Assembly (NCBI GenBank): GCA_003519585.1
Contig: DOWL01000126.1
Location: forward strand, 2,267 to 10,501
Source of the DNA: Nocardioides sp.
Lineage (GTDB): Bacteria > Actinomycetota > Actinomycetes > Propionibacteriales > Nocardioidaceae
DNA length: 8,235 nt
Reading direction: 5' to 3'
Made by a program: the position numbers and the translations under genes. Positions 1 to 5,451 of the stretch are shown piece by piece (the first letter of the stretch is position 1; every line of letters begins with the position of its first letter). The notes below the pieces were generated by a model. The model searched no databases. It saw nothing but the letters and a program-made list of their open reading frames with translations, and was not told the DNA's origin.

Positions 1-866
1 TGGGCATCATGGGCGCGCCGATGGCCACGAACCTTGTCGGCGCGGGCTTCGACGTCGTGGGTCACAACCGGAGTCCCGCCAAGACAAACGCGCTCGTTGC
101 TCGCGGTGGTCGGGCGGCAGCCACTGTCGCCGAAGCCGCGCGCGATGCGGACGTGGTCGTCACCATGCTGCCCGACTCAACCGACGTGCTCGACGTCGTC
201 CTCGGTGAGGGCGGCGTGCTGGCCCACGCGCACGAGGGCCAGCTCCTGATCGACATGAGCACCGTGGCCCCCGAAGCCTCGCGCGAGATCGCGGCGGCCG
301 CGGCCGGGGTGGGGGTGCGGGCCCTTGATGCGCCGGTCAGTGGCGGCGAGGCCGGTGCGGTGGAGGGCTCCCTCTCGATCATGGTCGGCGGCGCCGCGGC
401 CGACCTCGAGGGCGCCCAGCCGATCCTGAGCGCGATCGGCACGACCATCGTCCACGTGGGCCCGGCCGGCGCCGGGCAGACGGTCAAGGCGGCCAATCAA
501 CTGATCGTTGCCGGCCACCTCCAGGTGCTCGCCGAGGCGCTGGTGTTCCTGGACGCCTCGGGTGTCGACCTCGACGCCGCCGTACGGGTCCTCGGTGGTG
601 GCTTAGCCGGGAGCACCGTGCTGACCCGGAAGGCTCCCGCCATGCTGGCCCGCGACTTCGCGCCGGGCTTCCGCCTCGCGTTGCACCACAAGGATCTCGG
701 GATCCTCACCCAGGCGGCCCGCGAGGCGGGGGTCGTCATCCCCGTGGGAGCGGCGGTTGCGCAACTGGTGGCGGCGCTGGTCGCCAGAGGCGACGGGCAG
801 CTCGACCACTCCGCACTGCTCAAGCTCGTCACGGAGCTGTCGTCGCCCGACCGCACGGAGCCCTGA
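1..866 (+). CDS. NAD(P)-dependent beta-hydroxyacid dehydrogenase (3-hydroxyisobutyrate dehydrogenase / tartronate semialdehyde reductase type), 5' end cut off
   Basis: The window opens inside the gene: the frame reads G-I-M-G-A-P-M-A-T-N-L, the end of the GxGxMGxPMAxNL Rossmann motif. The Met at base 9 is therefore an internal residue, and roughly ten N-terminal residues lie upstream. Counting from that Met, visible family motifs are D-A-P-V-S-G-G-E-A-G-A near 108-118 (substrate binding), G-A-G-Q-T-V-K-A-A-N with catalytic Lys160 (bases 486-488) and Asn163, and L-H-H-K-D-L near 226-231. About 285 residues are visible, the usual family length minus the lost start. Such enzymes reversibly oxidise 3-hydroxy acids to semialdehydes with NAD(P) in the cytosol. 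The C-terminal D-H-S-A-L stretch resembles GarR/GlxR (2-hydroxy-3-oxopropionate reductase), but closely related reductases share it, so the substrate is not settled. It ends 69 bases before the TPP-enzyme gene. Leu199 is encoded by TTA, a very rare codon in such DNA. Confidence 0.93.
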   Translation, partial: GIMGAPMATNLVGAGFDVVGHNRSPAKTNALVARGGRAAATVAEAARDADVVVTMLPDSTDVLDVVLGEGGVLAHAHEGQLLIDMSTVAPEASREIAAAAAGVGVRALDAPVSGGEAGAVEGSLSIMVGGAAADLEGAQPILSAIGTTIVHVGPAGAGQTVKAANQLIVAGHLQVLAEALVFLDASGVDLDAAVRVLGGGLAGSTVLTRKAPAMLARDFAPGFRLALHHKDLGILTQAAREAGVVIPVGAAVAQLVAALVARGDGQLDHSALLKLVTELSSPDRTEP

Positions 867-867
867 C

Positions 868-897
868 GTGGCATACACCTGTATGCCGAGATACGCT
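868..897 (+). promoter_or_regulatory. Putative promoter for the TPP-enzyme gene
   Basis: A TAnnnT-type -10 hexamer TACGCT lies at 892-897. A weak -35 candidate GTGGCA (4 of 6 matches to TTGACA) lies at 868-873 with an 18-base spacer. This is the only stretch between the first two genes with A/T-containing hexamers. A perfect palindrome lies between the two elements, as expected for a regulated promoter. Transcription would begin around 903-906, leaving a leader of about 30 bases. The call rests on consensus matching by eye and on the similar arrangement upstream of the flavoprotein gene. Confidence 0.4.
870..887. promoter_or_regulatory. Palindromic operator candidate, copy 1 (GGCATAC-ACCT-GTATGCC)
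   Basis: This is a perfect inverted repeat with 7-base arms around a 4-base centre, starting four bases after the stop codon of the upstream reductase gene. The 16-base core GCATAC-N4-GTATGC recurs, with one arm mismatch, at 5426-5441. I found no third copy. The AT-containing arms stand out in this GC-rich DNA. The size and symmetry suit a dimeric one-component repressor (GntR, TetR or similar), but the regulator family cannot be decided from the site and no regulator gene lies in the window. Confidence 0.65.
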
Positions 898-900
898 GCC

Positions 901-914
901 ACCACTCCGGTGGT
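901..914 (+). other. Small hairpin in the leader of the TPP-enzyme gene
   Basis: ACCAC-TCCG-GTGGT can form a five-base-pair stem with a four-base loop just upstream of the ribosome binding site. It has no following T-run, so it is not an intrinsic terminator. It overlaps the predicted transcription start and may have no function. Confidence 0.25.
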
Positions 915-920
915 CACGAC

Positions 921-926
921 GAGAGG
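921..926 (+). promoter_or_regulatory. Ribosome binding site for the TPP-enzyme gene
   Basis: GAGAGG lies nine bases before GTG 936 and supports that codon as the start. An ATG at 928 is only one base from this site and opens a four-codon reading frame that ends within the GTGA of the real start, so it is not the start. Confidence 0.6.
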
Positions 927-935
927 TATGACCCA

Positions 936-2543
936 GTGACGAACGTGGCGAGCGCTCTGGCGGCGATGCTGTCCAAGGCCGGGGTCAGCACGGTGTTCGG
1001 ATATCCCGGCGATCCGACCATCGAGTTCGTCGAGAGGTGCCGCGAGACCGGTCTCGACGTCGTCTCCGCGACGCGCGAGGCGAACGCCGCGTTCATGGCG
1101 GAAGCGCAGGCGATGCTCACCGGCGACCTCGGCGTCTGCCTATCGACGCTCGGCCCAGGCTCCACGGCGCTCGTCAACGGCGTCGCCGCCGCCAACCTCG
1201 ACCGGGTCCCGATGCTGGCGCTGTCGGGCCAGATCGAGACCAGCCGTCAGGCCACCTTCACCCACCAGGTCGTCGACCACGAGCGGATGTTCGGGGCGGT
1301 GACCAAGTGGGCGGGCCGCATCGAGGCTTCGGCGGTCGAGGTGACGATGCGCAAGGCGCTGCGTACGGCGGTCGCCGAGCGGCCGGGCGCCGTACACCTC
1401 AGCGTCGCGAGCGACATCTTCGCCCGTGAGGTGGACACCTTCGATCCCGCGCCTCCGCCGATGCGTCCGGGACGGCCGGTCCCGCGGATCCTCGCCTCGA
1501 CACCCGACTCCGATCCGGTGGCGGTCCTGCAAGCTGCCCGCAAGCCGTTGGTGCTGGCCGGTATCGGCGCCATGCGCGCCTCCGCCACGTCGGAGCTGGT
1601 GCGGCTGGCAGAGACCGTGGGCATGCCGATCGTGGTCAGCCCGATGGCCAAGGGCGTCGTACCCGAACACTCGACGTGGTTCGCCGGTGTCCTCGACATG
1701 GCCTGCAACAAGACCGTGTGGCGGCTGGTCGAAGAGTCCGACCTGGTCGTCGCGGCGGGGTTCGACCCGGTGGAGCTGATCAAGCCCTGGCAGGTCTCCA
1801 CGCCGGTGCTGCACGTCGACTCCGTCGAGAACACCGACCAGATCTACGCCAGCGCCCACGAGGTCGTCGGTGACGTGGCGGCCGTGGTCGGCTGGCTCGC
1901 GGACTCCTTCTCGGGTGAGCCGCGCTGGACCGAGGCCGAGGTGGCCGCGCACCGCGCGAGGTTGTCAGACGACTACTACGCGGGCCGGGTCGTGGGTGCG
2001 CTCAACCCCACCGACGTGATCGACGCAGTCCAGGAGGGCGTCCCGGCCGAGGCGGTCGTCACCACCGACGTCGGCTCCCACAAGCTGCTCGTGGGCCAGG
2101 GCTGGCGGGCCACCAAGCCGCGCACCGTGCTCATGACCAACGGGCTCTCGTCGATGGGTTTCGGTCTGCCGGCATCACTGGCCGCCGCCATGGCACGTCC
2201 GGACCTGCCAGTCGTCTCGATCATCGGCGACGGCGGTTTCGCGATGGCGGCGTCGGAGCTTCGGCTGGCGGCCGATCGCCGGCTCGGGATCGTGGTCGTC
2301 GTGATGGTCGACCAGAGCCTGAACCGGATCGAGATCAAGCAGGCGGCGCTCGGCTATCCGAGCGTCGGCACCCGCGTGCCGGACACCGCGGTCGCGGCGG
2401 TGGCCGAGGCCTACGGCTGCCACGGCGTCCGTGTCGAGACGCTCGCTGAGCTTCACCGCGCCGTCGGGGAGCGCGGTTCGCTCGACCGGCCGCTGGTCGT
2501 CGAGTGCCGCATCGACCCGGCGCAGTACACCTCGCAGTTCTGA
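936..2543 (+). CDS. Thiamine-pyrophosphate enzyme, acetolactate synthase / 2-oxoacid decarboxylase superfamily
   Basis: A 535-residue protein with the three-domain layout of acetolactate synthase large subunits, pyruvate oxidases and benzoylformate decarboxylases. The N-terminal TPP-binding (Pyr) domain covers about 1-165 and carries V-F-G-Y-P-G-D near 19-25, the expected cofactor-activating Glu48 (in T-R-E-A-N-A-A) and L-S-T-L-G-P-G-S-T near 69-77. A central domain covers about 185-310. The C-terminal PP domain has the metal/diphosphate motif G431-D432-G433. The usual paired Asn of that motif is V-D459-Q here, so Asp replaces the normal Mg-ligand Asn. The protein ends in I-D-P-A-Q-Y, common in this group. 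It probably decarboxylates or ligates a 2-oxo acid in the cytosol. Its position next to a tartronate-semialdehyde-reductase-like gene recalls gcl-glxR, but E. coli glyoxylate carboligase has Val in place of the Glu, which argues against Gcl. The true substrate is unknown. Start GTG has a good ribosome binding site. Confidence 0.93.
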   Translation: MTNVASALAAMLSKAGVSTVFGYPGDPTIEFVERCRETGLDVVSATREANAAFMAEAQAMLTGDLGVCLSTLGPGSTALVNGVAAANLDRVPMLALSGQIETSRQATFTHQVVDHERMFGAVTKWAGRIEASAVEVTMRKALRTAVAERPGAVHLSVASDIFAREVDTFDPAPPPMRPGRPVPRILASTPDSDPVAVLQAARKPLVLAGIGAMRASATSELVRLAETVGMPIVVSPMAKGVVPEHSTWFAGVLDMACNKTVWRLVEESDLVVAAGFDPVELIKPWQVSTPVLHVDSVENTDQIYASAHEVVGDVAAVVGWLADSFSGEPRWTEAEVAAHRARLSDDYYAGRVVGALNPTDVIDAVQEGVPAEAVVTTDVGSHKLLVGQGWRATKPRTVLMTNGLSSMGFGLPASLAAAMARPDLPVVSIIGDGGFAMAASELRLAADRRLGIVVVVMVDQSLNRIEIKQAALGYPSVGTRVPDTAVAAVAEAYGCHGVRVETLAELHRAVGERGSLDRPLVVECRIDPAQYTSQF

Positions 2544-2574
2544 GCCATTCCCGAGCCACTCCCGAGCCCGACCC
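2542..2574 (+). repeat. 11-bp tandem repeat filling the TPP-PrpD spacer
   Basis: Three consecutive 11-base units follow without a gap: GAGCCATTCCC (2542-2552), GAGCCACTCCC (2553-2563) and GAGCCCGACCC (2564-2574). Units 1 and 2 differ at one base; unit 3 matches unit 2 at 8 of 11. The array begins inside the TGA stop of the TPP enzyme. It runs directly into GAG of the ribosome binding site, so it spans almost the whole 39-base spacer. Confidence 0.8.
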
Positions 2575-2580
2575 GAGGAA
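2575..2580 (+). promoter_or_regulatory. Ribosome binding site for the MmgE/PrpD gene
   Basis: GAGGAA lies just before GTG 2583. The gap is short (about three bases after GAGGA), so initiation may be modest or helped by translational coupling to the upstream gene. No better start follows before the conserved N-terminal region. Confidence 0.5.
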
Positions 2581-2582
2581 CC

Positions 2583-3944
2583 GTGCACCCGACCAAGACC
2601 GCCACCCAGCAACTCGCCGGACTTGCCCTCTCGGTGGCCGACGATCCGGCGGCCCGCGAGCCGGCCCGCGATGCGGTGGTGGACTGGTACGGCGCCACGG
2701 TCGCCGGGCGGATGATGTCGGCCTCCCAGATCGCCGCGCGGGCGCCGTTCCTGGACGAGCCAGGTCGCGCCCGGCTGATCCCCGACGGACGTCCGGCGTC
2801 GGTGCGTACCGCCGCCCTTCTCAACGGACTCTTCTCGCACGAGGCGGAGATGGACGACATCTATCGCGAGGGGCTGTACCACCCTGGGTCGCCCACGGTG
2901 GCCGCGGCGTTGGCGGTGGCTGAGGGTCTCGACGCGAGCGGCGCCGCGCTGTTGGCCGCCGTCGCCGGAGGCTATGAGGTGGGCTGCCGGGTCGCCGAGA
3001 CCGTCAACCCGGCCCACTACCGCTACTGGCACACGACGGGCACGGTCGGCACGCTCGGCTCCGCGGCGGCTGCGGGCCTGCTCCTCGGGCTCGACGAGGA
3101 TCGGCTGGCCCACGCACTCGCGGTGGCCACGTCGATGGCGGCCGGTCTCCAGCAGGCCTTCCGGTCCGGGTCGATGAGCAAGCCGCTGCACGCCGGCCAT
3201 GCGGCGGAGGCCGGTGTGGTGGCGGCCGGACTCGCCTCCGAGGGGTACCGCGGGACGCCCGAGGTTCTCGACGGTGACCTCGGCTTCGGTGTCGCGATGT
3301 CCGACGGTCCCAGCTGGGCCGGCCTCGCCGACGCGGCGGCCCGCCCGCCGGCCGTGTCGCAGGTGACGGTCAAGCCGCACGCCTGTTGCGGGCACACCTT
3401 CGCGGCCGTCGACGCCGCTCTCGACCTACGGGCGCAGGGCCTGGACGCGCGCCGGATCAGGTCGGTGGAGGTTGACACCTACCAGGTTGCGATCGACGTA
3501 GCCGGCGGCAGGTCGGTGGACACTGCGGGCGAGGCGAAGTTCAGTGTGGGCTACTGCGTCGGCGCTGCGCTCAGCCTCGGCACGGTCGGCATGGACGCCT
3601 TCGACCAACGCCACCTCGACGACCCGGCGCTGCGCTGGTTCGCCGCGAACACGGCGCTGGCTGCGGACCCGCAGATGGATGCCACGTTCCCCGGACGACG
3701 TCAGGCCCGGGTGGTCGTCGTCGATGACGACGGGCGTGAGTGGCGGGCGGAGCGGGCGACCCGGCGCGGTGACCCGGACAGTCCGCTCTCGCCCGAGGAG
3801 CGGCGTACGAAGTTCGACGGGATGGTGGTCCCCGTGCTCGGCACGGAGGCCGCCGCCCGCCTGCACGAAGCGCTGAGTGGGTTGGCAGACCTGGAGCGGG
3901 TCGTCCAGATCCCGCTGGGTACGACGGGGGTGGATCATGGGTGA
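2583..3944 (+). CDS. MmgE/PrpD family protein (2-methylcitrate dehydratase-like lyase or isomerase)
   Basis: 453 residues, the usual length for this family, which includes 2-methylcitrate dehydratase PrpD, cis-aconitate decarboxylase and iminodisuccinate epimerase. Diagnostic motifs are H86-E-A-E-M-D91-D92 followed by H100-P-G-S-P, Y-W-H150-T-T-G-T-V-G, the Gly/Ala-rich helix after it, M-S-K200-P-L-H-A-G-H, V-K264-P-H-A-C-C-G-H271 and A-K-F-S-V-G-Y-C-V near 319-327. These include the Asp, His and Lys positions that line the active site in structurally known members. By eye, the residue at the His277 position of human cis-aconitate decarboxylase is a Cys here, so that specific activity is unlikely. 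The probable role is water or proton movement on a di- or tricarboxylate in the cytosol. The gene lies 39 bases after the TPP enzyme and overlaps the aldehyde dehydrogenase gene by 8 bases, so it is surely cotranscribed with the latter. The exact substrate is not predictable. Confidence 0.93.
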   Translation: MHPTKTATQQLAGLALSVADDPAAREPARDAVVDWYGATVAGRMMSASQIAARAPFLDEPGRARLIPDGRPASVRTAALLNGLFSHEAEMDDIYREGLYHPGSPTVAAALAVAEGLDASGAALLAAVAGGYEVGCRVAETVNPAHYRYWHTTGTVGTLGSAAAAGLLLGLDEDRLAHALAVATSMAAGLQQAFRSGSMSKPLHAGHAAEAGVVAAGLASEGYRGTPEVLDGDLGFGVAMSDGPSWAGLADAAARPPAVSQVTVKPHACCGHTFAAVDAALDLRAQGLDARRIRSVEVDTYQVAIDVAGGRSVDTAGEAKFSVGYCVGAALSLGTVGMDAFDQRHLDDPALRWFAANTALAADPQMDATFPGRRQARVVVVDDDGREWRAERATRRGDPDSPLSPEERRTKFDGMVVPVLGTEAAARLHEALSGLADLERVVQIPLGTTGVDHG

Positions 3945-5388
3945 GGCGACCGTGGCGAGGATCGAGCCGTTCATCGACGGCGAGTTCAGGCCCGGGGCCA
4001 AGGGCAGTGCCGAGGTGGACGACAAGTTCTCCGGGGCGGCCGCCGCCGAGGTGTCGCAGATCTCCGAGGAGCAGCTCGACCGGGCGGTGGGCTCCCTGGT
4101 GGGTGCGCAGGCGACCACCGCCTGGTCGGTGGCCGATCGCTCCGACGTCCTCGCGGCGGGGGCCGCGGCGCTGCGCGAGCGAGCCGAGGAGTTCGCTCGC
4201 CTGGTGGTGGCCGACACCGGCTTCACCATCACCGACGCGCGCCGCGAGGTGGCACGCGCCGCGGACACCCTCCAGCTGTCGGGAGAAGAGGCGCGGCGCT
4301 TGGTCGGGGAGGTGATCCCGGTCGACGCGGTCCGCGGCCAGGAGGGCCGGGTCGCCTACACGACGTACCACCCCCGCGGCGTGGTCTGCGCGATCACGCC
4401 GTTCAACTCCCCGCTCAACACCGTCACCCACAAGGTCGGCCCGGCACTGGCGGCGGGCAACGCCGTGCTGCTCAAGCCGGCCACTCAGACACCGCAGTGT
4501 GCCGATGCGCTGGTCCGGCTGCTCCTCGACGTCGGGCTACCGCCCGGGCTGATCTCCGTCGTGTACGGCAGCGGCTCGACGGTGGGTGGCTGGCTGGCTC
4601 GCGACGAGCGGCTGGCCTACTACGCCTTCACAGGCAGCACCGAGGTGGGCCGGGTCTTGCAGGCATCCGTGGGCCTCCGGCCGACCCAACTCGAGCTGGG
4701 GAGCCTCTCGAGCACGCTGATCACAGCCTCGGCGGACCTCGATCGAGCCGTCTCGCTGTGCGTCAACGCGGGCTTCCGCAAGGCTGGTCAGGTCTGCACC
4801 TCGATCCAGCGGCTGTACGTCGAGCGGTCCGTGCTCGACGAGGTGGCCGATCTGCTGGCCGCGGCGCTCGGCGCCAAGGTGGCCGGCGACCCGGCCAGGG
4901 ATGAGACGTTCGTGGGCCCGCTGATCGCGCCATCCGAGGCCGACCGGGTCGGACAGGTCATCGAGCAGGCGCTGGAGAGTGGGGCGCGGCTCGCACACGG
5001 CGGCAGCCGCACCGGCAACGTGCTCGAGCCCACCGTCGTGGCCGACGTGCCGAGCGGGACCCGGCTGATGCGCGAGGAGATCTTCGGCCCGGTGCTGGTC
5101 CTGCGTGCCTTCGACGACCTCGCCGCCGCGGTCGACGAGGTCAACGACACGCCGTACGGTCTCGCGGCCGGCGTCTTCACCGACAACGTCACCGAGGCGA
5201 TGTTCGCCGCCCGCAGCCTGCGGATGGGGTCGGTGCACATCAACGAGACCTCCAGCAGCCGACTCGACCTGATGCCGTACACGGGCGTCAAGGACAGCGG
5301 CCACGGCACCGAGGGGCCGCGCTTCGCGGTGCGCGAGATGAGCGAGCGGCGGCTGGTGTCGTGGCTCCCGGGGCACCCTGTGGCGTAG
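3937..5388 (+). CDS. NAD(P)-dependent aldehyde dehydrogenase (lactaldehyde / phosphonoacetaldehyde dehydrogenase-like subgroup)
   Basis: A 483-residue member of the aldehyde dehydrogenase superfamily, typical length. All catalytic landmarks are visible: Asn157 in T-P-F-N-S-P, the cofactor motif F231-T-G-S-T-E-V-G238, general base Glu253 in L-E-L-G-S, nucleophile Cys287 in G-Q-V-C-T-S, and E380-E-I-F-G-P-V near the cofactor. Glu253 and Cys287 are 34 residues apart, as in human ALDH2. The C-terminal G-V-K-D-S-G-H-G-T-E-G-P-R resembles the lactaldehyde/phosphonoacetaldehyde/sulfoacetaldehyde dehydrogenase group. It should oxidise an aldehyde, perhaps one released by the TPP enzyme two genes upstream, to a carboxylate. 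ATG 3937 is chosen because M-G-E-A-T starts just before the conserved I-D-G-E-F segment, follows a GGGGGTGG stretch (3926-3933), and overlaps the preceding gene by 8 bases. An in-frame ATG at 3877 adds 20 basic, Trp-rich residues coded inside the PrpD gene and is unlikely. Confidence 0.95.
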   Translation: MGEATVARIEPFIDGEFRPGAKGSAEVDDKFSGAAAAEVSQISEEQLDRAVGSLVGAQATTAWSVADRSDVLAAGAAALRERAEEFARLVVADTGFTITDARREVARAADTLQLSGEEARRLVGEVIPVDAVRGQEGRVAYTTYHPRGVVCAITPFNSPLNTVTHKVGPALAAGNAVLLKPATQTPQCADALVRLLLDVGLPPGLISVVYGSGSTVGGWLARDERLAYYAFTGSTEVGRVLQASVGLRPTQLELGSLSSTLITASADLDRAVSLCVNAGFRKAGQVCTSIQRLYVERSVLDEVADLLAAALGAKVAGDPARDETFVGPLIAPSEADRVGQVIEQALESGARLAHGGSRTGNVLEPTVVADVPSGTRLMREEIFGPVLVLRAFDDLAAAVDEVNDTPYGLAAGVFTDNVTEAMFAARSLRMGSVHINETSSSRLDLMPYTGVKDSGHGTEGPRFAVREMSERRLVSWLPGHPVA

Positions 5389-5413
5389 CGGTTGGGGGCC
5401 GCGTCAACCTGGG

Positions 5414-5428
5414 CGTTGCACCGTTGCA
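5414..5428 (+). repeat. Short direct repeat CGTTGCA x2 in the flavoprotein promoter
   Basis: CGTTGCA occurs at 5414-5420 and again at 5422-5428, one base apart. The first copy overlaps the proposed -35 element and the second runs into the palindromic operator. It may be a second contact site or chance. Confidence 0.35.
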
Positions 5429-5444
5429 TACGGTCGTATACCAT
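5416..5444 (+). promoter_or_regulatory. Predicted promoter for the flavoprotein gene, leaderless
   Basis: A -35-like TTGCAC (5416-5421), a 17-base spacer and a -10 TACCAT (TAnnnT, 5439-5444) fit a housekeeping sigma promoter. The -10 ends seven bases before GTG 5452, so transcription should begin at or within a base or so of the start codon. No Shine-Dalgarno sequence precedes the GTG. Both points indicate a leaderless transcript, which is common in actinomycetes. The operator palindrome occupies the spacer and overlaps the -10. Confidence 0.6.
5426..5441. promoter_or_regulatory. Palindromic operator candidate, copy 2 (GCATAC-GGTC-GTATAC)
   Basis: This is an inverted repeat with six-base arms and one mismatch around a four-base centre. 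It matches the operator candidate at 870-887 in both half-sites and spacing, while the centres differ (GGTC versus ACCT). It overlaps the first three bases of the predicted -10 hexamer, a position where a bound protein would block RNA polymerase. The likely effect is repression relieved by a pathway metabolite; that is inference. Confidence 0.65.
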
Positions 5445-5451
5445 CGCGTTC

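Noticed and set aside
901..914. Hairpin after the reductase gene as a transcription terminator
   Set aside because: The stem is only five base pairs, there is no T-run after it, and it lies inside the leader of the next gene downstream of the predicted promoter.
928..939. Four-codon ATG-ACC-CAG-TGA frame overlapping the GTG start of the TPP gene
   Set aside because: The only ribosome binding site (921-926) is one base from this ATG, too close for initiation, and correctly spaced for GTG 936.
2175..3395. Long open frame on the - strand (406 codons)
   Set aside because: It lies wholly opposite two genes with clear catalytic motifs, is rich in Arg, Gly and His as expected from antisense GC-rich codons, and shows no recognisable domain.
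3571..4431. Antisense frame across the PrpD-aldehyde dehydrogenase junction
   Set aside because: It covers two overlapping + strand genes with intact family motifs. Its translation is low-complexity Arg/Pro/Gly-rich and is best explained as a codon-bias shadow.
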